A stretch of 64,000 nucleotides of DNA from Pelomyxa schiedti (taxonomy: Eukaryota > Evosea > Pelobiontida > Pelomyxidae): NCBI GenBank assembly GCA_020536535.1, contig JAHLWZ010000091.1, forward strand, positions 931 to 64,930, given 5' to 3'. Shown piece by piece: positions 22,307 through 32,679 of this stretch. Within the stretch, counting starts at the first letter, position 1, and each line of letters begins with the position of its first letter. A program made the translations under genes and the position numbers. The notes beneath the pieces are model-generated. The model was given only the letters and a program-made list of their open reading frames with translations. It did not search any database and was not told the DNA's origin.

Positions 22307-25300
22307 ATGAGAGTGCCGTTGTTGGCAGTGTGTCTCGGGCTCGCGATCGTGGGATGCGCTCGGGCTTCCACCACGATCTCGTCTCTTTCGTCTTGGAGGC
22401 TCCAGTCCGCGGCTGTAGCCCAAGTTGGCGGCCAACAAGCATCTACGGCGGGGTACGACGATTCGTCGTGGTACCCAGTGTCTGTTCCATGTACAGTTTT
22501 CGCTTGTCTACTCCAGGTTCGTTTTTTTTTTTTTTTTTTGGTTTCACATAAACACTTTTTGTTGTCATTGTGTCATGCGTGTAGAATGGGGTGTATGAGG
22601 AACCTTTCTATGGAATCAACTTGCAATCAATATCGTCTGAACCTTTTAATTCGAGCACTTGGTGGTACCGTACTGAGTTCACTATCCCGGATGATGCTGT
22701 TGATTACAACGTCGATATCCTATTCAAAGGGTTTATTCCTTAGTCTACATTTTGGAGAGCTAACACCCAGTTTCCCTTCTCAAGGATCAACTACCGAGCC
22801 AATGTTTGGTTCAACGGAGTTCTAATCGGCAATGAAGAAGACATTGTTGGTACTTTCAGGTACCTTGCAGTACCATGGAAGACACGTCACCAATTCAATA
22901 AAGATGGTTCTCATTTGACATAACATCCATGTTACTCACATCTGGTGTATCTAATGCGTTGGCGCTGGAAATTTATAAACCATATGATGTTTCACTTGGA
23001 GCAAGTGATGCAACTGACTTGGCAATCTCTTTTGTGGACTGGAGTCCTGAACCACCTGATAGTACCTCCACCCTGCATTGCACTTCAGGCATTCATCTTT
23101 GAAACAGGCAACATGGGTTTATGGCAAGAGGTTCTTCTTCGATACACAGCTGCCTCTGTATCGATTGCCTACCCACAAGTTTCCGCGGTTGTGGCAGAGG
23201 ATGCGTCTACAGCTGATGTGTCTGTACTCCTAGAATTGTATAACTATGCTACTACCTCTGTATCGGGGGTTCTTTCCATTACCATGCCCAAAGTGGACAC
23301 AATCACGAAGTCTGTTACCGTTCCACCTCGTTCAAGCATTCAAGTTCTTTTCGACCCAGCAACGTTTGCTCCTTCTCAGTTAACTTACCACTTTAATTTC
23401 TTTTAGATTTCCTTCATTATCAATTGAAGAGCCTGACTTGTGGTGGCCATGGCAAATGGGAGCCCAAAACATGCAAACGTTAACAGCTTCCTTCACCATT
23501 GGGTATATTTTCAATCTTATCTGAAACTCCCTTGGTCAACTTCATTTATAGGGTACTTGTATCAGATACAATATCTGCACAATTTGGCTTGCGCCAAGTT
23601 ACATCCGAATTGAGTGATGGCCACAGATTGTTCAAGTTCGCTCATCAACTTTGCCGATAATTTTGACTCATTAAAAAGGGTTAATGGGAAGCCAATTCTC
23701 CTTCGAGGTGGTGGCTTCACACCAGACCTGTTCCAGCGATCGAGTCCTCAAAGACAAGAGACTGAAATGATGTATATGGTAATCGCCCTATTTATTCTTG
23801 TTGCTACTCTTAATCCCACATCACAGCGCGATATGAACATGAATACCATCAGGTTGGAGGGAAAGTTCGAAAACGACAATTTCTATACTCTTGCCGATAA
23901 ATATGGAATGCTAATAATGCCAGGGTGGTGTTGCTGTGTAAGTACTTTTGGGTTTGGTCTAACTGCGCTCTGACGTTGGACACAGGATGCATGGCAACAT
24001 TGGTCTCTGTGGTCTGACGAGGAACACTACGTTGCTGCTGAATCGACTAGGTCTCAAGTGAAACGCCTCAGAATTCACCCCTCAGTGTTTGTTTTTCTTT
24101 ATGGTACAGCTCTTTTGATTAGGGCACAACATAACAATTCTCAAAGGTTCTGATGAAGCACCTCCATTAGATGTTGAGAGTGAATACCTGGAAGTCTTCC
24201 AGGAAGAACAGTGGTCTGTTCCCACACTTGCATCTGCTGCAGCTACCACGTCAGATTTAACAGGCTCAACTGGCGTACTACCCTAATTTAATTATTGTGG
24301 ATTGGAGAGGGAGAACACGGGTGTAACTGGCTTACGCTTTTTAAAGGTCAAAATGAGTGGCCCTTATTCATGGGTTCCCCCAAATTACTGGCTTACAGAC
24401 CCTGGCTTTTGGGGAGGTGGCTATGGTCTTCTCACTGAGGGAGGACCTGGTGAAGCACCTTTAACTTATGAGAGCTTAATTAGGTATGACCTTTCATGCT
24501 GGTTCTACAAAACAACATTTAAAGAATGCTTCCATCTGATCACTGGTGGCCTGTTGACTCCTGGTGGGACTATCACACTGCCCCAGGGGTAATCAAAGAT
24601 TTCCGATATTTTAGCCCTCCTCTTAATGGTACCATCTTAAAACTGCTTTCTCTTTCCAAACGGTGTAATAGCCAGGTACGGTGAACCGCAAAATGCGGTG
24701 GATTTCTCCTATACCTCCCAAGTTGCCAACTACGAAGCTATGAGATCCATGTTTGAAGGATATAGTCGTAACAAGTACACTTCAACTGGTGTCATTCAAT
24801 GGATGCAAAATAACCCCTGGTATTTTACCTATGTCGTTACTGGTTAACCATTTTCACAGGTTTTCCAATAAGTGGCACATGTACATTCCTCAGTGTAGAT
24901 AAAATCGCATTTTCTGACATCCAACAGGTATGATTACTTCCTTGTCCAAGGTGGTGGCTACTTTGGATCCAAGAAAGCATGTGAGGTACTGTAAATACCT
25001 CTACTTTTCTAAGTAATTGTTTGCCTTATTCCAGCCTCTTCATATCATGTACGCATATGATGATAATAGTGTCTATGCCATCAACAGCCTCTACTCTGAT
25101 GTTACGTCAATGAAGGCATACATGGATCTTATACTGCTCAATGGAACGGTTGTATCTCATGACACTGCCAGTGTACCCTTGGTTCCAGCAGATGGGAAAT
25201 CTCAAGTTTTTCCTTCTGTGCCAAAGCCTTCCAGTGCTGATGGTGTTTACTTCCTTCATCTTACACTTTATGGTGTCGATGATGGCATACTCTCTGACAA

Positions 25301-25821
25301 TATGTACTGGCTCTCTACGCAAGCTGGTAGGATTGAATACTACAAAAGCACTATTCAACCATTCAATAGATGTTCTTTCTTGGAAGGAGAGTAACTATTA
25401 CCGCACTCCTTGTTCCCAATATGCCGATTTTACGGCACTCAGGACACTTCCTCAAATTGACCTGACAGTAACTTGCACACAAACAAAGGCCAACGTAAAC
25501 TAACTCAACTCAGGTAACTTCATCAACTTCAATTAATGGAGACACTGCCAGTACCTCGGTCAAAATAACAAACCCATCCCCCTCTGTACTTCTCATCCCA
25601 GTTGATATCCAGAGTAACCGGGAATGTAGGTTGCCTTCTTTGTCCGAGTAAGGCTACAATGCCAGTCTGTGGATATTGTTCCTTCTTTCTGGACTGATAA
25701 TTATGTTACTATCATGCCCACAGAGTCAGCAGTTCTTGTAGGCACATACAAAACATCACAAATACAGAGCTGTGGTACCCCCTCAGTTCTTGTTGAGAGC
25801 TTCAACAACAACGCAAGATAA
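22307..25821 (+). CDS. GH2 exo-beta-D-glucosaminidase-like enzyme, secreted
   Basis: Predicted to remove glucosamine units from the non-reducing end of chitosan-type oligosaccharides; beta-mannosidase-like specificity is the alternative. A signal peptide (MRVPLLAVCLGLAIVGCARA) is followed by the GH2 sugar-binding domain: ISSLSSWRLQSAAV, YDDSSWYPVSVPCTV, then after an intron NGVYEEPFYGINLQSI and WWYRTEFTIPDD, INYRANVWFNGVLIG. The catalytic barrel shows KPILLRGGGFTPDL, RDMNMNTIRLEGKFEN, YGMLIMPGWCC, HPSVFVFLYGSDEAPP (the GSD block with the predicted acid/base Asp) and GPYSWVPPNYWLTDPGFWGG with LLTEGGPGEAP (predicted nucleophile Glu). C-terminal exons show EAMRSMFEGYSRNKYTSTG and VIQWMQNNPW, then beta-sandwich modules, ending at 25821. 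All active-site blocks are present. Many introns of 40-90 bases. Confidence 0.9.
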
Positions 25822-26128
25822 GAAAAACAAGAGAACTATGTTACATTTTAAAAATCACCAAAATTCTTGAAGAACCGGGGATTGGGATGTGGTTCAAGAA
25901 ACAAAAAAATGGAAAATGATCGTGTGCGAAGTGGGGAACTGCTTCAGATGCTGATCGATTGATTGTTGGATAGGTTGGGACAGAGAGAACATGTGAGGGA
26001 GATTTATCTCTGTCCCCCCCTGCCTCACACATTAGAGCACATTTCCAGAAAAAACGAACTCCGGTTACGCTAATCAGGCCAAATTTTACCGGCCCCGACA
26101 ACTTGTGGGATGTTAAATCCCACAAAAA
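25822..26128. other. Convergent 3' flank, GH2 and CotH genes
   Basis: This spacer lies between the stops of the GH2 gene and the CotH gene. A minus-strand frame at 25841-26125 has no protein-like features I trust. No RNA gene or repeat seen. Confidence 0.4.
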
Positions 26129-28532
26129 TCATCGTGGGTCGAGGGATTGTTGGAGGGAGTCGATTCGTAGGTGGGTGTATTCTGTGATACTGATGATGTA
26201 GCCGAAGTTCTCTATCAGTGACACTTCAAAATCATCGGTGGAGAATCCCATGCATGCCTGGTGCATTTGGTCTGCCACCACAACAAGAGACCCAAGGTCT
26301 TTGAGAGTCTCAATACGGCTCATTAGTTTTCCGGTGGGCTTAGGGAGGTGTAAGGGAACGGTAGGGAGAGAAAAAAAGAGGTAGGTACCCACCATAAAGT
26401 AAGTATCCAAGAGATCATAAAATAAAGATGTATATTTGTCTCTCCATTTTGAGACTGAAAGAACACGTTTCGCAAGAACATTATCAGTAAACTTGTAAGG
26501 GTCGACCTGACTAAGATCCTAGACCGGTTTATTCCTTAAAAAAAAAAAAAAAAGAAGAAGAAGAAGATATACCACAATAGGAAGGCCCATACTCATCGGA
26601 AAACCCCAGGAAAGGTCCAAGTCGTGACGCCAATATACAAATTGGCCATCGTCATTGAGGTAGAGGAATATATTATTGCCTTGATTGGCAATCCCATCCC
26701 AGTTGGATGTCGCGACTTCCATAACGTACCTGGAAGCATCCCGTTAAAAAGTACTAGAAATGTTCAGTGAATACGCTTGAAGGAAAGCATTGACATCTAG
26801 TACCTGCGAAGTATATCAACTTACAATCAAATAACAAAAGTCATACTTTGGAGAGCTCGGATTCAAGCTTATCATCAGGAGTTAAGTTGAGAACACTGAT
26901 CAAATTTGCTAGTGCAGAATAATCGTTGGCTTGATCTGTCTGAGGGTCGTAGCAAGGATTTGGGTCACACCAGAGGTTCTGATATATTGTTGGATCTACT
27001 TAACATCAATGGCATACTTAACGGCATGATAAATAACCTGACCCCAGGTAGGAAAAATTGGCACCCCAATGTGTCTTATACACTGGCGTTTCATCACTAC
27101 CCAGGCGGGATTTGAAAAATTGGTTATCCATATCCTTGTGTCAAGTTACAGCATGTGTTCCAAGATTTGGAGTAACAAACCTCGTACATGACATAGAGGC
27201 CCCAGCTTATGTCATTTATCCAAAGTTCGGCCCAACTACTGCGATAGACCTAAGAAAAACCATTAGGAAAAGTATATGGTTTATAAAGCATACAGGGCTA
27301 TTCATGCTGTAAGAAATAGCTGCTGATGCCATTTCTCTAATGTAAGAAGGATCGAGAGCAGCTTTTTTCATTTGAGTAAATTCCAATAAGCTTGAACACG
27401 TAATCACCTGATTTGAATAAAAGGTGCTTTAACTGGTACCATCGCCTGTCAGGACTGAACTCCGTGAAGCTCAGCTTGAAACATTTCTTGGGGAAAAGCT
27501 TCATCAAAGATCTGTTCTTGGCAGAGGAGCTTAGTGGATTTCTTTTCAATTTTGGCACCTACCCTCCGAGTCGAATTCCAACATCAGTTAATGTGTCTTG
27601 AACAAGGCCATTATAAAACCACATGTCGGATTGCATGTACATGTCACTCTTGGAGTTTGCTGGGTCCAATAATGCCCTCAAATCGTTGTCATTCATACTA
27701 ATTCTAACCTGGGCAATAACTAATTTGATCAATTTGAGCATTTTTATCACATCTTGTACCTGATTCATTGAAAACAGGATGTTGGAGTCCATAGTCATCC
27801 CAATTGTCAAATCTATCTCCTGAAATAGTTTCAGATATCTCTGCCACAGTGACAACATCGGATGCACAAAACTGTGAAGAATAAGAATCTATACGAGAAT
27901 CTTCCGTCTTTTTACCTGTCCAGTGTACTCACTGCCGCAAACGCATGTATCCTGGCCCATCACTGTGGAACATTTTCCTCTTCCCGAACAATAAGCACCA
28001 GTGCTGCAAGAGACAGCCGAACAAGAAGGTCCTTTCCAGCCAGGCTAAAAAAAACCAATGTAAAACAAAGTTGCCAAAGGGCATAAACACCAACCTGGCA
28101 CGCACACCTCCATTGATCATTATATTCCGGACGTTGCTCACATTTGCCCCTACCACTGCAGGAATTAGGGCATCCACAAGGTCCCACAGACCAAGTTCCC
28201 AATCGATCAACTTTGTACTTGCAGCTAGCAATGGGAAGAACGCCAATGGGACTTGTTGAGTATGTACACATGTTGTCAGCAATGGTGACATTGTTCAGCA
28301 TACACAGTTGTCCCACAACCCCTGATGCCAGGAAAAAAAAAACAAAGGGGGGAAAACAGCACATAAGGGAAACGCGAAACGGCAACATTTTCTTATGTAC
28401 AAGAGAGGGCGAAACGTAAGTACCATACGGAGGCGGTATCGAACACAAAGGGTCCGTGCAAGTTTCGGCCCCATACGACCAAACACTGCACACCACACAC
28501 AATAGTAAGATCACTACCACCGTGCACCTCAT
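26129..28532 (-). CDS. Secreted EGF-like/CotH kinase-domain protein
   Basis: CotH proteins are atypical secreted protein kinases first known from bacterial spore coats. The start at 28532 encodes a signal peptide (MRCTVVVILLLCVVCSVWSY). Cys-rich EGF-like modules follow: CGCPNSCSGRGKCEQRPEYN, WRCACQVG and, after an intron, CSGRGKC with CVCGSEYTGQFC. The CotH region reads ISMNDNDLRALLDPANSKSD, MWFYNGLVQDTLTDVGIRLG, FKLSFTEFSPDRRWYQLKHL, LDPSYIREMASAAISYSMN, then a splice giving SWGLYVMYEV and FLETHFGTHAVT. The catalytic end is YVMEVATSNWDGIANQGNNI, FLYLNDDGQFVYWRHDLDLS and WG, carrying the family Asp-x-Asp. It closes KWRDKYTSLFYDLLD and finishes at 26129. All main CotH blocks are there, so an active enzyme is likely. 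About twelve short introns. Confidence 0.87.
26538..26567. repeat. Poly-A run followed by GAA repeat
   Basis: A run of about sixteen A followed by five GAA units. On the coding strand of the CotH gene this reads as a long pyrimidine tract just upstream of an exon, so it probably sits in an intron as an oversized polypyrimidine tract. Confidence 0.7.
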
Positions 28533-28928
28533 CTCATCGGATTAAAGTACTTTTGTAGAACAAACGAGGAAGATCTGGTATACAAAGCCCCATACTTCCG
28601 GTCTGTTGATGATTATTTGCCTCTTCACCGCCGCCTATTTTTGTTCCCACAGAACCTTATGACGTGGGCCTTCGATAGTACCCTTCCTCCGCTCACAATC
28701 GCCAGGACCGACGGTATGGAGTTTTTTTTATGCTCCATAACAACCCGAATGAAAAAGTACAAAGACAACCGTTGTGCTTGTCTTCCAACTGGCACAGTTG
28801 GTGCATTTCGTTTGGTTTTGGTGGGTCTTTTGTACAGAAACAGATTCTTGGTATTGGAAAAGTGCAACCGAGAGGGTGGGTCTCCCTCGGCGACTCTTGT
28901 TTTGTGGCTGTCTATGGGTGGTGGTAAT
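28533..28928. promoter_or_regulatory. Spacer upstream of CotH gene
   Basis: Both neighbours are on the minus strand, so this spacer holds the 3' end of the LRR gene and the promoter of the CotH gene. Plus- and minus-strand frames of about 115 residues cross it, but neither has recognisable domains, and they overlap on opposite strands, as random frames do. Confidence 0.4.
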
Positions 28929-31900
28929 TTACAGTGTTTGAAAGTCGGCTTCCAGGTCGTCGTCAATTAGAAGAACTGCGAATTGTTCGTCAGTATTTCC
29001 GCCGGTTCCAGCCTGTGAAAGGCACGAAGCAGTTTCCGTTCGGGAATCGGCTAGAACGTGGTTCCCCTGTGCATTTGTAGTTGTGGTTGTTGTGGTGCTT
29101 GTTGCTGCTGATGTCGCAGATGCCAAGGAAGTGGCTAGAAGTGTCCTTGGTGATGGTGACTTGGAGGTGGAAGAGCGGCGACGGTCCACAAGGGACAATG
29201 TTGTAGCCGGAGATAGAAGAGAGTTACCGTGTGAGGTTAGTGGTAGATGTTGACGCGGGATTGTTGTACTTGTACTTCGTGATATTGGTGGTGTTGGGTG
29301 GTGGGATGGTTGGGTTTGGGTGGACGAGGATTGCTTGCTGGGTGATTTCTGGGAAGACTGTGTTATTTTGCGGGATGCTGTGGAGGAAGTACTGGGACTT
29401 GTTTTGTGGGGGGATAATGACGTTCTGGTTTTGCTTGGGGGTGGTACTGATTTGCGGCTGGGTGAAAGAGTTTTACTGCGTGGAGGCACTTGCTTGTGGG
29501 AATGCTGTGGAATTTGTGGGGACACGGAGAGGGGCTTGTGGGAAAGTGGTGGGGAGTTGTTACTACTAAGTTTCGTCTCGGCTTCAATTTGCGTGGCCTC
29601 AATTGGAGGTTGGCTGGTCGTTGGAGTAAAATGAGTGAATTGAGGTACAAATGGGAAGATTATACTTCAGTATCTCTGATTTGAGCATTTGTTCTCTAAA
29701 TAAGGCTTCATTTAGTTCTGCTAATTGGTTCGTCAATTCTTCTTTGTTCTGATTGAAGAAGACAATAAAGAGAGGAACTTTGCTTCTCACACAAAACTCA
29801 CACTTATAAAAACCAACCCCTCACAATAACCCACCTGTTTCCAACCTGTAATTCCTGTTGTAAAGCCAGTTGCAATTCTGTTATTTGACTATCATACTGG
29901 TCTTGAATCGTCTGAAATTCCTGTGCCGGGTGAGCTTTTGGAAAACTATCCATAGAAATAGAGTACAGATTCTTGTTGTTGAAGTACTTGCTGCTGCTCA
30001 GACAGTTGTGTGTCAACCTCTTGCAAGTGCAAGGTTAGCCGTTTCAACTCAGTTTCTGCGAAGGCTTTGACTTCGTCTATCTGGGTAAAGTTAGACGAGA
30101 CACACAAAGCCAGTTTATAGTAGTGAACCAAACCTGGGCCTCTGTGTCCTCTATCTCACTTTCAGCATTGGAGCAAGCACGAGTTTGCTTAAAAAGATCA
30201 GCTTGCACAATTGGAATTTTTTGCTGTTCGCGGCGTAGCCTAATGATCTCTTGTTTTAAAGGAGCTGTCGCTTTGTGCTATGTGTTATTTAAATAAAGGA
30301 GAAACTTAACTGAAGAGGCTTACTTGCTTTGCACTCAAATTGCCAGAGCAAATTTCTTTGAGCTGCTTTATTGTTGTGTGGCTTACTTGATTTTCAGTAA
30401 TATGGATTGAGGTTAAGCACTTGTTCAACTTCAAACTCTCAAGCATCTTGCAGCCGGCATCTTGGTGTTCTTAGTTCTGGATATGTGAGTTTATTGTCAC
30501 GAATACCTTCCGTGATGAAATTATTAGAAATTCTCAAAGAGGTCAGAGAAGTGTTCTCTTCTAAGGCTTTTGCAATAGCAATTCCTGTTACAGAATGAGA
30601 CCGTCGGGTGAGGAACCGGCCATACCTCCAGAAGGTCCAATTTTAGAAGAACCAATTTCCAAACAAGTCAGAGATTTGCCACTAGAATGGTAGGAGTACA
30701 ATAAAAATGATCATTTTAAGTAATTAATTAAATACTTTTTAAGGGTAGAAGCAAGCTGTAGAGCAGCTTTGTCCTTAATGCAAGTGCCATTCAGGATTAG
30801 TGTTACCATCGCCTGTTTGTGGGGTGAGGTCTCTTGTAGTTTTGATTATTGGAACACACTGTATGACTCCTCAATGAAGTTACTATGTCCATCCCACCCT
30901 CAGCTCCGATGTTGTTGTTGGCAAGATTGAGATGTGTGATAGTCTAATAATACTTATTAGAAACGGTCAAGAGAACTGGCCAACATTATTTACAATCAGT
31001 GCCGCTGCTATTGAAGCAGCACCCCAATCGCCCAAGCCATTGCTTTCCAGATTTAACGTTGATAAAGCTGTATTCTGCTTCAGCCCATCTGAAAGGGAAC
31101 ACGCACCCCTGTTGGCAGTTAACATTGGATAAGGCATCAAATCATGGGTACGTTGGTCCAAGAGTGTTGCGAGCGAGATTCAATGTTGTGAGATTTCTAT
31201 TGGCTTGAAGAGTGTTTCCTAATGCAATTCCTGCGTCTGGACCAATCTCATTATCACTCAAATCTAAAAACGAAAGAGCAGTGTTGTGTTGAAGGGCCTG
31301 AAAATTATTAGCCTAAACGAAAACTAGAGCAGCAGACACCTGTATAATTAATATGCTACCAGCAGTTCTTAGACAGTTGGCAGATAGAAAGCAGGACTGA
31401 AGTGTGTGATTTCGTGAAAGGAGAGCTGAAAGATATTCCGATCCCTTTTATTCCCTCATCAGTGACCAATTCAGTATATGGGATACTCACTTCCACTCCA
31501 GTTTTCCCGATACTAATATTTGTCAGACCCAATAGTAGAAGATGGGCGTTTGATTCCAGAGCCTTTGTAGGGAAGCAATGAGTTAACCAAGAGGGAAAAT
31601 ACTAGGAAAAACTCACAGAAGAAATGTTAGAGATAGCGTTGGCATTCAGGTTATTTATACAGGAGGTGGAGTCAGATGGTGCTGATCCCAGCTCCAAGTG
31701 TGTGAGTGTTGTGTTGCTTCGAAGGCATTGTGCAAGACTTGCTGCACCAGCTTCCCCAAAGTTGTTTGATGAAATGTTGAGGTGTGTGACCTTTTTTTTT
31801 TTTTCCCCAAAGTGAGAAACATCAAAGAAAGGTTGGCATTGTATCCTTACAGAGCACATTGGGTGAGAAAAATACTCCATCAATAGGGCAATACCTTCAT

Positions 31901-32274
31901 CACCCAACACTTTCATACGAATTTACTCTCAGTGAGACAAGAATGAAGAAAGAGGAAGGGTAACGCACTGTTGTCTTGCACCAAAAGACTAGTAGGTGCG
32001 TAGGCTCGAATTACAGCAATGGCGGGCGGAATGCCACTTCTGCCAATTTGCATCCCTGAAATATTTACAACTCCGCCATGCGCACATCTGCTCTTCATAA
32101 TTTCGAAAAAGCCACGTTCGTCCAGCGTGACTTCGCCTCTTCCTCCCTTTAAAAAAAAAAGGGTGCCAAACAAAATGTGTTATCCAAAGCGCAAAAACAA
32201 GCGGGACTCACAGGGCGTCGATATAACGCATTGAACAGATCTCGACACGCCGTAGACTGTTCCGCCTCGTCCAT
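28929..32274 (-). CDS. Leucine-rich repeat, coiled-coil protein with Ser/Pro-rich tail
   Basis: The start at 32274 reads MDEAEQSTACRDLFNALYRR. An upstream in-frame Met at 32400 is the alternative. After GGVVNISGMQIGRSGIPPAI come ribonuclease-inhibitor-type leucine-rich repeats across about 31920-30400: VTHLNISSNNFGEAGAASLA, TLTHLELGSAPS, LLLLGLTNISIGKTGVEV, LSFLDLSDNEIGPDAGIAL and NTALSTLNLESNGLGDWGAA, about eight to ten units split by introns. From about 30250 to 29650 the sequence is a coiled coil (AETELKRLTLHLQEVDTQLS, then EQQQVLQQQ and KEELTNQLAELNEAL). The C-terminal 200 residues (29525-28929) are Ser/Thr/Pro-rich with SPSRKSVPPPSKTRTSLSPH and end in an acidic patch LLIDDDLEADFQTL. Likely a cytoplasmic scaffold that binds through the LRR and self-associates. 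No catalytic motif. Confidence 0.8.
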
Positions 32275-32679
32275 ACGCCGGTGTTTGTTTTGTTTTTTGT
32301 TTACTTGTCGGAAAATCAAGATTTTAGCGTAACAAGTACTTTCTTGGATATTTCCTCCCATATCGGGGCTGAAGAACTGCAAGATCCTGTCATCAGGCAA
32401 TGACCCTTGCCGCTCTAGTCTAAGAAAAATCAGATGACTTCTTAGGGTGAATCACAAATGTTTCTCATGCACATAAGCGGTTGTCCTCATTTTTCGTCCT
32501 TGTCGCGGGTCCGTTGAAACGCACTTGTTGCGTTTCTTTCTGCCTCTCAATTATGGGCAGAAGAGGGCGCGTGTGTGGTGCTTCCTTTGACATCCGCCAT
32601 CAACTTTTCCCTATGGAGTCGTTATTAGTCTATTAATATTTCCTTGATTAGAGTTAACAAGGACACTGTACCTTTCAAC
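32275..32679. other. Spacer upstream of LRR gene
   Basis: Both flanking genes are on the minus strand. The right part is the 3' region of the 825-residue gene and the left part should hold the LRR-gene promoter, or coding sequence if the upstream Met at 32400 is used. Nothing else recognised. Confidence 0.4.

Noticed and set aside
28617-28970. 117-residue plus-strand frame with hydrophobic stretches
   Set aside because: An overlapping minus-strand frame is equally long, no domain is recognisable, and the region is the upstream flank of the CotH gene.
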